A stretch of DNA of 55,626 nucleotides from the NCBI GenBank assembly GCA_031268195.1, contig JAIRXQ010000050.1, positions 1 through 55,626 on the forward strand, read 5' to 3'. The notes beneath the pieces were generated by a model. It had not been told where the DNA came from and made no database searches. It was given only the letters and a program-made list of their open reading frames with translations. The number at the start of each line of letters is the position of its first letter. The first letter of the stretch is position 1. A program made the position numbers and the translations under genes. Origin of the DNA: Azoarcus sp. (GTDB lineage Bacteria; Pseudomonadota; Gammaproteobacteria; Burkholderiales; Rhodocyclaceae). Of this stretch, positions 44,984 through 52,969 are shown in pieces.

Positions 44984-45997
44984 TCACACGAACGCATCGT
45001 CGCTGCCCTTGCCGCCCATGACGATCTGCCCTTCCTCGGACAGCCGCCGCACGATCTTGAGGATCTCCTTCTGCTCGGCTTCGACTTCGGACAGGCGGAC
45101 CGGCCCTTTGGCTTCGAGGTCTTCGCGCATCATCTCGGCGGCGCGGCTCGACATGTTCTTGAACATCTTCTCACGCAATTCGGGCGACGAACCCTTGAGG
45201 GCGACGATGAGCGAATCGGACTGGACTTCGCGCAGGATGGTCTGGATGCCGCGGTCGTCGATATCGAGCAAGTTCTCGAACACGAACATCTCGTCGAGGA
45301 TTTTCTGCGCCAGATCGGGATCGTATTCGCGCACGTTGTCGAGGATGGCGGTTTCCGCCGCCGCGCCGACGAAGTTGAGAATTTCCGCCGCATGACGCAC
45401 GCCGCCCATCGTCGCCTTCTTGGCGGTGGCCGCGCCGGAAAGCATCTTGGTGAGCGATTCGTTCAGCTCCTTCAACGCCTGCGGCTGCACGCCATCGAGG
45501 GTAGCGATCCGCAACACCACGTCGTTGCGCAGGCGCTCGGAGAAGTGCTTGAGGATTTCGCCCGCCTGATCGTAGCCCAGGTGCACGAGGATGGTGGCGA
45601 TGATCTGCGGATGTTCGTTCTTGATGAGATCGGCGGCGGTGCCGGGGTCGAGCCATTTCAGATTTTCAATGCCGGCGGTATCGGAGCCTTGCAGCACGCG
45701 GGCGATCAGGTTGGCGGCGCGTTCGTCGCCCAGCGCCTTGGTGAGCATTTCGCGGATTTGCTCCTGATCGGCACGCACCGCCACACCCTTACTGAAATGC
45801 TCGCTGAGCTCGTCGAGGATCAGCTCCACCTTGCTGCGCTCCTGCGCGGGCATGCTCGCCATCTTCATACCGAGCTTTTGCACTTCGCGCGGCCCAAGAT
45901 GTTTCAGGACGCCCGCGGCCTCGTCCGGCCCCAGCACCGTGAGCAACAGTGCGGCCTTATCCAGTCCTTCATCGGTCGTTGCGGCAGAGGCTGCCAT
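44984..45997 (-). CDS. fliG: Flagellar motor switch protein FliG
   Basis: FliG is the rotor protein that interacts with the stator to make torque. The 337-residue product has the three-part armadillo-like layout. It shows KAALLLTVLGPDEAAGVLKHLGPREVQKLG at the N-terminus, EHPQIIATILVHLGYDQAGEIL in the middle and MFVFENLLDIDDRGIQTILREV in the C-terminal torque region. It lies three bases after fliF. Confidence 0.98.
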   Translation of the reverse strand: MAASAATTDEGLDKAALLLTVLGPDEAAGVLKHLGPREVQKLGMKMASMPAQERSKVELILDELSEHFSKGVAVRADQEQIREMLTKALGDERAANLIARVLQGSDTAGIENLKWLDPGTAADLIKNEHPQIIATILVHLGYDQAGEILKHFSERLRNDVVLRIATLDGVQPQALKELNESLTKMLSGAATAKKATMGGVRHAAEILNFVGAAAETAILDNVREYDPDLAQKILDEMFVFENLLDIDDRGIQTILREVQSDSLIVALKGSSPELREKMFKNMSSRAAEMMREDLEAKGPVRLSEVEAEQKEILKIVRRLSEEGQIVMGGKGSDDAFV

Positions 45998-46000
45998 TTT

Positions 46001-47719
46001 TCAGTGCGCTCCTTCTTCGGATACGCCCAGCCAGTGTTTGACGAGGTCGGCCACGCTCTTTGGATCGTCGCGCGCGAACTGCCGGGCCCGTTCCAGGCGG
46101 GAATCGTAGTCCTGGGCGCGTGTCGCTGCCTCGGACAATTCGACATCGACGCCCTCTTGCTCGTCCTCGCCTGCCGCGCCCCCCTGCGCCACGGCCAGCG
46201 TCGCCTCCTCCCTGGGCGGCGGCAGCGCGACCACACGCACGAGCGGCCGCACCACGGCAAAGTAGACGAACAAAACGGCCAGCAGTATCAGCCCGTATTT
46301 GCCGCCCTCCTTGCCCACGGCGAGCATTGCCGGGTCTTTCCACAACGGCAGCGCGGGCGCGGCCTCCGGCACGGCAAACACAGTGCTGGTGACGTTGATC
46401 GTGTCGCCGCGCGCCTCGTTGTAGCCGACGGCTTCGCGCACGAGGTTACTGATACGGGTAATTTCCTCATCACTCACCGGCAGGTTTTGCTCCACGCCCG
46501 CGGGCAGTTGCACCGCGCGCTGGTTGATGAGCACCGCCACCGACAGGCGCTTGACCTGGCCGCGCGACTGCTTGATGTGCTGAATGGTGCGATCCAGCTC
46601 GTAGTTGAGCACGGCGGTGCGTGACTTGTTGCCCATCGCCTCGCCGTTCGGCCCGGTTTGCGGCGGCACCGGCGGCGTGGTGATCGGCGCGGTGGCGGGC
46701 ACCGGCGGCTGGTTGGTGAGCGCGCCGGGCACGCCCTGCGGATCGCGCTCACGCCCCTGTTCCTCGGTACTCTGCTGGCTGCGAATCGCCTGCTCGGGGG
46801 CGGGGTTCGGGCGGTATGTTTCCGCCGTCTGCTCGACCTGATTGAAATCGAGTTCGGCGGTGACTTGCGCGCTGAAATTACCCTTGCCGAACATCGGCGT
46901 CAGGATATTTTCGATCCGGCGGTTCAATCCGGCCTCGATTTCCTCGACATAGCGGATCTGGGTGGGATCGAGTCCCGAGCGTTTCAGCGGATCTTCACCG
47001 GAAAGCAACGTGCCGCTCTGGTCGACGATCGTCACGCCCGCGTCACTCATCTTCGGCACCGAGGACGCCACCAGATGCACGATGCCCGCGACCTGATTGC
47101 TGTCGAGGAAGCGGCCGGGGCGCAATTGCACGAGCACCGAAGCAGTGGGCTTTTGTTCGTCGCGCAGGAAGGCGGTCTGCTTGGGCATCGCCAGATGCAC
47201 ACGGGCGCTCACCACCGAGGAAATCGACTGGATCGTGCGCGCCAGCTCGCCCTGCAAGGCACGCTGATACGTCACCTGCTCGTTGAACTGCGAGGTGCCG
47301 AGCTTTTGCGTATCCATCAATTCGAACCCGACCATCCCGCCCTTGGGCAACCCGGCGGCCGCCAGCCGCAGGCGGGTGTCGTGCACCACGTTGGGCGCAA
47401 CGAGGATGGAGCGCCCGTCATCCGAGAGGGTGTACGGGATGTTCTGCTGTTGCAGGGCGGTGACGATATCGCCGCCATCGTGCGCATCGAAGTTGGAATA
47501 CAGCACCGCCATCTGCGGCGCACGGCTCCACAAGGTCGCACCGACGACGAGCGCGATGGCCAGCGCCAGCGCTGCGGCAGCGGCGATCTTCTGGCGCTGG
47601 TCGAGTTTCCTGATGTTGCCGACGAGCTGCTGCAAACGCCCACGCGCCCCGTCCGCTGGCGACGGCGCAGCGGTGATGTCGGCGGTAACCTCGCCTGCGG
47701 TGGTTTCGGCGGTGGCCAT
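46001..47719 (-). CDS. fliF: Flagellar MS-ring protein FliF
   Basis: FliF forms the inner-membrane MS ring on which the flagellum is built. The 572-residue product has two membrane segments: IAAAAALALAIALVVGATLW near residues 44-63, and ILLAVLFVYFAVVRPLVRVV in the C-terminal part. Between them lie ring-building motifs (YQRALQGELARTIQSISSVVSARVHLAMPK; ASVLVQLRPGRFLDSNQVAGIVHLVASSVP). The cytoplasmic C-terminus (AQDYDSRLERARQFARDDPKSVADLVKHWL) binds FliG. It leads the fliF-G-H-I operon. Confidence 0.98.
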   Translation of the reverse strand: MATAETTAGEVTADITAAPSPADGARGRLQQLVGNIRKLDQRQKIAAAAALALAIALVVGATLWSRAPQMAVLYSNFDAHDGGDIVTALQQQNIPYTLSDDGRSILVAPNVVHDTRLRLAAAGLPKGGMVGFELMDTQKLGTSQFNEQVTYQRALQGELARTIQSISSVVSARVHLAMPKQTAFLRDEQKPTASVLVQLRPGRFLDSNQVAGIVHLVASSVPKMSDAGVTIVDQSGTLLSGEDPLKRSGLDPTQIRYVEEIEAGLNRRIENILTPMFGKGNFSAQVTAELDFNQVEQTAETYRPNPAPEQAIRSQQSTEEQGRERDPQGVPGALTNQPPVPATAPITTPPVPPQTGPNGEAMGNKSRTAVLNYELDRTIQHIKQSRGQVKRLSVAVLINQRAVQLPAGVEQNLPVSDEEITRISNLVREAVGYNEARGDTINVTSTVFAVPEAAPALPLWKDPAMLAVGKEGGKYGLILLAVLFVYFAVVRPLVRVVALPPPREEATLAVAQGGAAGEDEQEGVDVELSEAATRAQDYDSRLERARQFARDDPKSVADLVKHWLGVSEEGAH

Positions 47720-47837
47720 GATTCGGTGCTTTCCGGCCCTTTGACGGATGCGGGCATTGTCCGTCCCCGCCTTGCCGCGGCGTTACCCGAAAAGCGGCAT
47801 TTTTTACGATCTGTTCGCCTGTTGCCGTGGACGCGCG

Positions 47838-47853
47838 AGCCTCCGGGATGCCA
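47838..47853 (-). promoter_or_regulatory. Possible sigma-54 promoter of the fliF operon
   Basis: Read on the minus strand, TGGCAT lies at the -24 position and GC at -12 with the correct spacing. The -12 box reads AGGC instead of TTGC. It is 119 bases upstream of the fliF ATG and lies in the divergent gap with the kinase gene, where FleR-type control is expected. Confidence 0.35.
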
Positions 47854-47892
47854 TGATGAAATTGCCATGCAACGAACCCTGGCCTTTTCCCC

Positions 47893-49128
47893 ATGTTGAT
47901 GACCGGTGCCCTCGAACCCGTCGCAACCGAAGCCAGCGCCCCGCTTTCTGCCGCGCAACTGGCCGAAGCGTTCGCCCTGTTCAACCGCGCCTCGGAAGAA
48001 CTCTCCGGCGCGTACAACGCCTTACAAGCCGAAGTCGCGCAGCTGAGCGAACGCTTCGCGGTGTTGATGGGCGCCCTGCCCGCGGGAGTCGTCGTACTCG
48101 ACCGCGCAGGCAAAGTGGAACAGGCCAACCGCGCCGCCGAATCCCTGTTCGGCGGCAGCCTCGACGGGCGCAACTGGGACGAGGTTTCCGCGGCGCTCAC
48201 CCCTGCTGGCACGCCGGGCGAAATGAATCTGGAGCGCGCCGGCGGCGGGCGGCGGCTCGCACTCTCGGAGACTGCGCTCGGCTCCGGCAAAGGCCGCATC
48301 CTGCTATTGAGTGATGTCACCGAAACGCACCGCATGCGGCAAATGGTCGAGCGCAACGAGCGCCTCGCGGCGATGGGCGAAATGCTGGCAGGGCTTGCAC
48401 ACCAGCTGCGCACGCCATTGGCGGCGGCGCTGCTCTACACCGGCAGCTTGTGCCAGCCCGAGCTCGGCCCCGCCGAGCGCGCCAAAGTCGCGGAACGCGT
48501 GCTGGAACGCCTGCACTATCTCGAACGCCTGATCCGCGACATGCTGCTGTTCGCGCGCGGCGACCGCCTCGGACGGCAAGATTTCGACGTCTCCGAACTG
48601 GTGGCCGAACTCGTACACACGCTGGAGCCGCTGGCCCGCGCCAAACAGATCGAATTCAGCAGCCGCTGCGACTGCGGCGGCGCGAGCATCTATGGCGACC
48701 GCAAAGCACTCGGCGGCGCCCTCGCCAATCTGATCGAAAACGCGCTTCAGGCAACCGCCCCCAACGGCAGCGTCGTCTGCGAAGTGACGCGCGCCCCGCT
48801 CGCGGGCGCGCAACCCGGCGAAGAATTGCGCTTCGCCGTGCGCGACAGCGGGCGCGGCATCGAACCGGCGTTGCAAGCGCGCCTGTTCGAGCCATTTTTC
48901 ACGACCCGCGCCGAAGGCACCGGGTTAGGCTTGGCAATCGCGCGCGGCGTGGCGCGCGGTCATGGCGGCGACATTTTGCTCGAATCCACCCCCGGCGCAG
49001 GCTCCACGTTCACCCTCACCGTGCCGCTCATGCCGTCCGGCTGGATGTACCGCGAACGCAGAAGCGGTGAAAGCGACCGCCGTCGCAACGGATGCCGTGC
49101 CAGCGATACCGAAATACGAATCTCATGA
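47893..49128 (+). CDS. FleS/FlrB-like flagellar sensor histidine kinase
   Basis: This cytoplasmic kinase phosphorylates the sigma-54 activator encoded next to it, giving timed expression of flagellar genes. The 411-residue product has a PAS-like region (VLMGALPAGVVVLDRAGKVEQANRAAE) and a phospho-acceptor in GLAHQLRTPLAAA. The ATP site includes NLIENALQATAP, DSGRGIEP and FEPFFTTRAEGTGLGLAI. No membrane segment is present. Its stop overlaps the regulator start (ATGA). It is divergent from fliF. Confidence 0.9.
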   Translation: MLMTGALEPVATEASAPLSAAQLAEAFALFNRASEELSGAYNALQAEVAQLSERFAVLMGALPAGVVVLDRAGKVEQANRAAESLFGGSLDGRNWDEVSAALTPAGTPGEMNLERAGGGRRLALSETALGSGKGRILLLSDVTETHRMRQMVERNERLAAMGEMLAGLAHQLRTPLAAALLYTGSLCQPELGPAERAKVAERVLERLHYLERLIRDMLLFARGDRLGRQDFDVSELVAELVHTLEPLARAKQIEFSSRCDCGGASIYGDRKALGGALANLIENALQATAPNGSVVCEVTRAPLAGAQPGEELRFAVRDSGRGIEPALQARLFEPFFTTRAEGTGLGLAIARGVARGHGGDILLESTPGAGSTFTLTVPLMPSGWMYRERRSGESDRRRNGCRASDTEIRIS

Positions 49129-50543
49129 TCGAACACTTGAATATCCTCATTGTCGAAGACGACGCCGCGCTGCGCGACGCGGTCTGTTTCACGCTTGAGA
49201 TGGCCGGCCACACCGTCACCGGCGTCGACGGCGGCCCGGCGGCGCTGGCCAAACTCGAACGGCAAACCTTCAATCTGGTCGTATCCGACCTGCGCATGCA
49301 GCCAATGGACGGGCTGGAACTGTTGGGCGAAATCCGCCGTCGCCTGCCGCAGCTGCCCGTACTCTTGATGACCGCCTACGGCGACGTCGACAAAGCGGTC
49401 GCCGCCATGCGCGGCGGCGCGTGCGACTTCCTGATGAAGCCCTTCGAGTCGGAAGTACTGCTCAAGAGCGTGCGCCGCTACGCCGCCGCGCCGCCCGAAG
49501 CCGACGACACGATTGCCGAAGATCCGCACACACGCGAACTGCTCGCACTGGCCGCGAAAGTGGCCGAAAGCGACGCCACCGTGCTCCTGACCGGCGAATC
49601 CGGCACCGGCAAAGAAATATTCGCGCGCTACATCCACCACCACTCCCCGCGCCGCGCCGCGCCCTTCATCGCCATCAACTGCGCCGCAATTCCCGAAAAC
49701 CTGCTCGAAGCCACCCTGTTCGGCCACGAAAAAGGCGCCTTCACCGGCGCGCAAACCGGGCAACCCGGCAAGTTCGAGCAAGCGCAAGGCGGCACCCTGC
49801 TGCTCGATGAAATCTCCGAAATGCCCCTTGGCCTGCAAGCCAAACTGCTGCGCGTCCTCCAGGAGCGCGAGGTCGAACGCCTCGGCGGCAAAAAGCCGGT
49901 GCCGCTCGATATCCGCGTGCTGGCGACCAGCAACCGCGACATGGCGAAAGAAATTGCCGCCGGGCGTTTCCGCGAGGACCTGTTTTATCGCCTCAACGTC
50001 TTTCCGCTACTCATCCCGGCGCTACGCGAGCGAACCGGCGACATCGTGCCGCTGGCGCGCCACTTCCTCGCCCGCCACGCCCAGCGCGACGGACGGCAGG
50101 CATGGTTCTCGCCGGAGGCCGAGACGCTGCTCGTTCGCTATGCCTGGCCCGGCAATGTGCGCGAACTGGAAAACACCATGTATCGCGCCCTCATCCTCAC
50201 CCCCGGCGACACCGTGAGCGCGGAGACGCTGCGCCTGTGCCTGCCCAACTGGATGGAAACGCCCGCGACCGGCAACGTTCCGCCGCCCGCCGCCGCCCCG
50301 ATTCCGCCACCGGCAAATTCTGCCGCATCCGCCCCGGGCGGGCGGCCGCCCGACCCCATACAGGCCGCCCGCCCCACGCCCGCCGCCTCCGGCAACATGC
50401 GCGACTTCGAACGCGACCATATTCTGACAACGCTGCGCGAAATGGCTGGATCGCGCAAAAAAACCGTCGAAAAACTCGGCATCTCCGAACGCACATTGCG
50501 CTACAAGCTACAGCAATACCGCGACGAGGGTTACGATGTCTGA
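49125..50543 (+). CDS. FleR/FlrC-like sigma-54-dependent response regulator
   Basis: This transcription activator has three parts. A receiver domain (LNILIVEDDAALRDAV; acceptor Asp in VVSDLRM) comes first. An AAA+ domain follows with Walker A GESGTGKE, the sigma-54 contact loop GAFTGA and LFYRLNVFPL. A Fis-type helix-turn-helix closes the C-terminus (KKTVEKLGISERTLRYKLQQY). It has 472 residues. Its likely targets include the sigma-54 promoter just downstream in front of fliE and possibly fliF. The ATG at 49125 overlaps the kinase stop. Confidence 0.93.
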   Translation: MIEHLNILIVEDDAALRDAVCFTLEMAGHTVTGVDGGPAALAKLERQTFNLVVSDLRMQPMDGLELLGEIRRRLPQLPVLLMTAYGDVDKAVAAMRGGACDFLMKPFESEVLLKSVRRYAAAPPEADDTIAEDPHTRELLALAAKVAESDATVLLTGESGTGKEIFARYIHHHSPRRAAPFIAINCAAIPENLLEATLFGHEKGAFTGAQTGQPGKFEQAQGGTLLLDEISEMPLGLQAKLLRVLQEREVERLGGKKPVPLDIRVLATSNRDMAKEIAAGRFREDLFYRLNVFPLLIPALRERTGDIVPLARHFLARHAQRDGRQAWFSPEAETLLVRYAWPGNVRELENTMYRALILTPGDTVSAETLRLCLPNWMETPATGNVPPPAAAPIPPPANSAASAPGGRPPDPIQAARPTPAASGNMRDFERDHILTTLREMAGSRKKTVEKLGISERTLRYKLQQYRDEGYDV

Positions 50544-50557
50544 GCGATATGCAATAG

Positions 50558-50573
50558 TGGCATGGCACTTGCT
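50558..50573 (+). promoter_or_regulatory. Sigma-54 promoter of fliE
   Basis: TGGCATG, four bases, TTGCT matches the consensus TGGCAYG-N4-TTGCW at every fixed position. Transcription would start near 50583, about 37 bases before the fliE ATG. It directly follows the gene for a sigma-54 activator. Confidence 0.85.
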
Positions 50574-50619
50574 GCGCCATGCTCGAACCATCTGACAGGA
50601 ATCGCGCCGGAGCCGCAAC

Positions 50620-50946
50620 ATGGACACGAGCGGAATAGAAAAAATGCTCTCCGAGCTACGCTCGGCCTCGCAGGCTGCCCAAAACAAGCCCGTCGGGGCC
50701 GCCGCCGATGTGCCCGCGGGCGGCGTCTCCTTCGCCGAAGCACTGAACAACGCCTTGAAAGATGTCAGTGCCGCCCAAAAAGAAGCCCGCGCCATGGCCG
50801 AAGATTTCTCCTCCGGCGATTCCAACACCAACTTGCAGGACGTGATGATCAACCTGCAAAAAGCCAACCTCTCTTTTCAACAGATGGTGCAGGTCAGGAA
50901 CCGCCTGGTGTCGGCTTATCAGGACATCATGAACATGTCCGTATGA
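50620..50946 (+). CDS. fliE: Flagellar hook-basal body protein FliE
   Basis: FliE joins the MS ring to the rod. The 108-residue product matches the family length and its conserved C-terminal half (SNTNLQDVMINLQKANLSFQQMVQVRNRLVSAYQDIMNMSV). It is preceded by a sigma-54 promoter and stands separate from fliF, which lies divergently behind the kinase/regulator pair. Confidence 0.95.
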   Translation: MDTSGIEKMLSELRSASQAAQNKPVGAAADVPAGGVSFAEALNNALKDVSAAQKEARAMAEDFSSGDSNTNLQDVMINLQKANLSFQQMVQVRNRLVSAYQDIMNMSV

Positions 50947-51087
50947 AGGCCGTTTCATGGCGATACTGCTCGTGTCCTGCGGTCTTTTTGAGTGGCTGCC
51001 GTGCCGAGTAAACGGCAGCGGCCCGGCAGCGTGGAGCCTGCTTCCCTCGGTGCAGCCGATCATCCCGTCCATAGCTGCCGCGCAGCC

Positions 51088-51849
51088 ATGACGCGCCCCG
51101 GAATATTCATACCGTCGCTGGCAATACTGCTTTTGCTGGGATGTAGCGATGCCCGATCCACTTTTCTGGACGAGCAAAAAAAGTACGTACGAGTACGCGA
51201 AGCAATAGAAGAAAAAGCTCCGCTCGTGACCAGGACACTGGCGGAAAACGGATTGAGTGCCTCCAGCCTCAATATCTTGATTGTTGCCTATAAAGATGAA
51301 GGCAGCCTGGAGCTTTACGGCAAAAGTCGCGCCGAAAAAACCTATCGCCTGATCAGGACATACAAAATCGTCGCCAAATCGGGCGTTCTGGGGCCGAAAT
51401 CCGCGCAGGGCGATTTTCAGGTGCCCGAAGGCTTCTACCATATCGACCGTTTCAATCCCGTCAGCAATTTTTATTTGTCGCTGGGCATAAATTACCCGAA
51501 CAATGCGGACCGCCGCCGAATCCGCTCCGGGAAGCCGGGAGGCGATATTTTCATTCACGGATCATCTGTAACGGTTGGGTGTTTGCCGATTACTGATGAC
51601 AAAATAAAAGAACTGTATTTATATGCGGCATTCGCGCGTGACAATGGGCAATTGATAATTCCGGTCTACCTATTTCCATTCCGGATGAGCGATGCCAATA
51701 TGCGCGAATTCGAGCGCCGCCATGCCGCCGATTCTTCCTTGACGGCATTCTGGCGTAATCTGAAGCAAGGTTTCGACCTTTTCATGGCAACCGGAACACC
51801 GCTTGCCGTCGTGCCGGCGCCAGATGGGCATTACGCTTACCAACGGTGA
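51088..51849 (+). CDS. L,D-transpeptidase (YkuD) family lipoprotein
   Basis: YkuD enzymes form or remodel peptidoglycan cross-links, or link lipoproteins to it, using a catalytic cysteine. The 253-residue product has a lipoprotein signal (LAILLLLGC; Cys19). A YkuD/YafK-like domain carries FQVPEGFYHIDRFNP and the active site IHGSSVTVGCLPITD with His158 and Cys165. ATG 51088 is chosen to give this signal peptide. It lies alone between fliE and a toxin-antitoxin pair, and no regulatory link to flagella is visible. Confidence 0.9.
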   Translation: MTRPGIFIPSLAILLLLGCSDARSTFLDEQKKYVRVREAIEEKAPLVTRTLAENGLSASSLNILIVAYKDEGSLELYGKSRAEKTYRLIRTYKIVAKSGVLGPKSAQGDFQVPEGFYHIDRFNPVSNFYLSLGINYPNNADRRRIRSGKPGGDIFIHGSSVTVGCLPITDDKIKELYLYAAFARDNGQLIIPVYLFPFRMSDANMREFERRHAADSSLTAFWRNLKQGFDLFMATGTPLAVVPAPDGHYAYQR

Positions 51850-51907
51850 AAGCAGCGTGGATTCCATGACATCAAACTAAAGCATCGCCCGAGTTGACAC
51901 ACTTTGC

Positions 51908-51936
51908 TTGACCGATTCATTGTTAATCATTACGAT
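51908..51936 (+). promoter_or_regulatory. Promoter of the ParDE-like pair
   Basis: TTGACC (51908-51913), a 17-base spacer and TACGAT (51931-51936) lie 49 bases before the antitoxin ATG. Spacing and boxes fit a sigma-70 promoter. Confidence 0.55.
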
Positions 51937-51985
51937 CAAAAAAGCATCGAATTGCATCAAAAATCAAATTCAGACAGGGGTTCAA

Positions 51986-52264
51986 ATGGCACAGACTGCA
52001 ACCAAAGTGCTGACCGCGCACGTCCCGCGTTCGCTGGCCGACAAGGTCGATCTGATGGCCGAGCGGCTGGAGCGCTCACGCGGCTGGATCATGAAGCAGG
52101 CGCTATCGGCCTGGCTCGACCAGGAAGAAGAGCGCGAACGACTCACCCAAGAAGCCCTTGCCGACGTAGACGGAGGCCGTGTCATCGATCATCAGGCCGT
52201 GCAGGCTTGGGCCGACAGCCTGAACACCGACGAGCCGCTGCCGGTGCCGCACGGATGGAACTGA
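51986..52264 (+). CDS. Ribbon-helix-helix antitoxin (CopG/ParD-like)
   Basis: The 92-residue product begins MAQTATKVLTAHVPRSLADKVDLMAERLERSRGWIMKQALSAWL, a ribbon-helix-helix DNA-binding fold. The C-terminal part (TQEALADVDGGRVIDHQAVQAWADSL) is a toxin-binding segment common in such antitoxins. The ATG at 51986 has GGGG seven bases upstream. It overlaps the toxin gene by ten bases. Confidence 0.88.
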   Translation: MAQTATKVLTAHVPRSLADKVDLMAERLERSRGWIMKQALSAWLDQEEERERLTQEALADVDGGRVIDHQAVQAWADSLNTDEPLPVPHGWN

Positions 52265-52530
52265 AGTGGACCAGCAAGGCACTTTCCGACCTGGTGCATC
52301 TGTATGAGTTCCTGGCGCCGGTCAACAAGCCCGCTGCGGTGCGGGCAGTACAGGCACTGACCAAGGCTCCGGCTACCCTGCTGACCAATCCACGCATTGG
52401 GAGACGGATCTTCGAGTTCGAGCCGCGCGAAGTCCGGCGGCTACTCCTTGGGCACTATGAGGTGCGCTACGAGATTCAGGGGTCGGTCCTCTACATACTA
52501 CGGTTGTGGCACACCCGAGAGGATCGCTGA
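52255..52530 (+). CDS. ParE/RelE-family toxin
   Basis: The 91-residue product (MELKWTSKALSDLVHLYEFLAPVNKPAAVRAVQALTKA, later GRRIFEFEPREVRRLLLGHYEVRYEI and LYILRLWHTREDR) has the RelE/ParE fold and length. ParE poisons gyrase while RelE cuts mRNA; residues here do not decide. The ATG at 52255 overlaps the antitoxin stop, so translation is probably coupled. Confidence 0.9.
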   Translation: MELKWTSKALSDLVHLYEFLAPVNKPAAVRAVQALTKAPATLLTNPRIGRRIFEFEPREVRRLLLGHYEVRYEIQGSVLYILRLWHTREDR

Positions 52531-52663
52531 TTCCGTTTCGTGGACTGAAGCCCTGCCAGGCGCTCTGCCCGCACCATCCGTGGCGTCTGTTTGGGATCAT
52601 AGTTGCCCGCTCGTGAGCGTCTTTTGCAAATTGCAGGGTCGAGACATTTTCATGCAATCGTTC
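52531..52663. other. Gap without recognised feature
   Basis: This short gap after the toxin gene holds no promoter, repeat or reading frame I can support. The remnant gene begins to read into it from the right on the minus strand. Confidence 0.4.
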
Positions 52664-52920
52664 CTACATCACGATATGTCCCCGTTTGTCCGCCAAGCCA
52701 ATCACCGCCTCGGCGCCGGAATTGAAAACGAGGAAATCGCTCTCCATGCCATCGCTGAATTTCGCGGTTTTTGTTTTCCACGGCGATTTCGGTATTGAGT
52801 TCGCTCTCGCGAATGATGCGTTCCTGCTCCACGGTATATCTTGATCAGCATTGTCAGCGCAACGGGAATGACCAGCGCCAGGATTCCCCTGCCTCGCCAG
52901 ATGATGACGTTCTCCTTGTG
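52664..52920 (-). pseudogene. Frameshifted small membrane protein
   Basis: Three protein-like segments follow each other in three frames. First is VIIWRGRGILALVIPVALTM, a membrane helix like those of small proteins beginning VIIWRG. Second is a charged helix, EQERIIRESELNTEIAVENK. Third is KFSDGMESDFLVFNSGAEAV, ending at the stop 52664-52666. AAGGAG lies just before the first segment, but no ATG or GTG fits it. This suggests a gene damaged by at least two frameshifts, or sequencing errors. Confidence 0.5.
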
Positions 52921-52969
52921 TACTCCGGTCTCTCTCTGCCAAGTTGCCAAATAGACTCTTGAACCGGCA

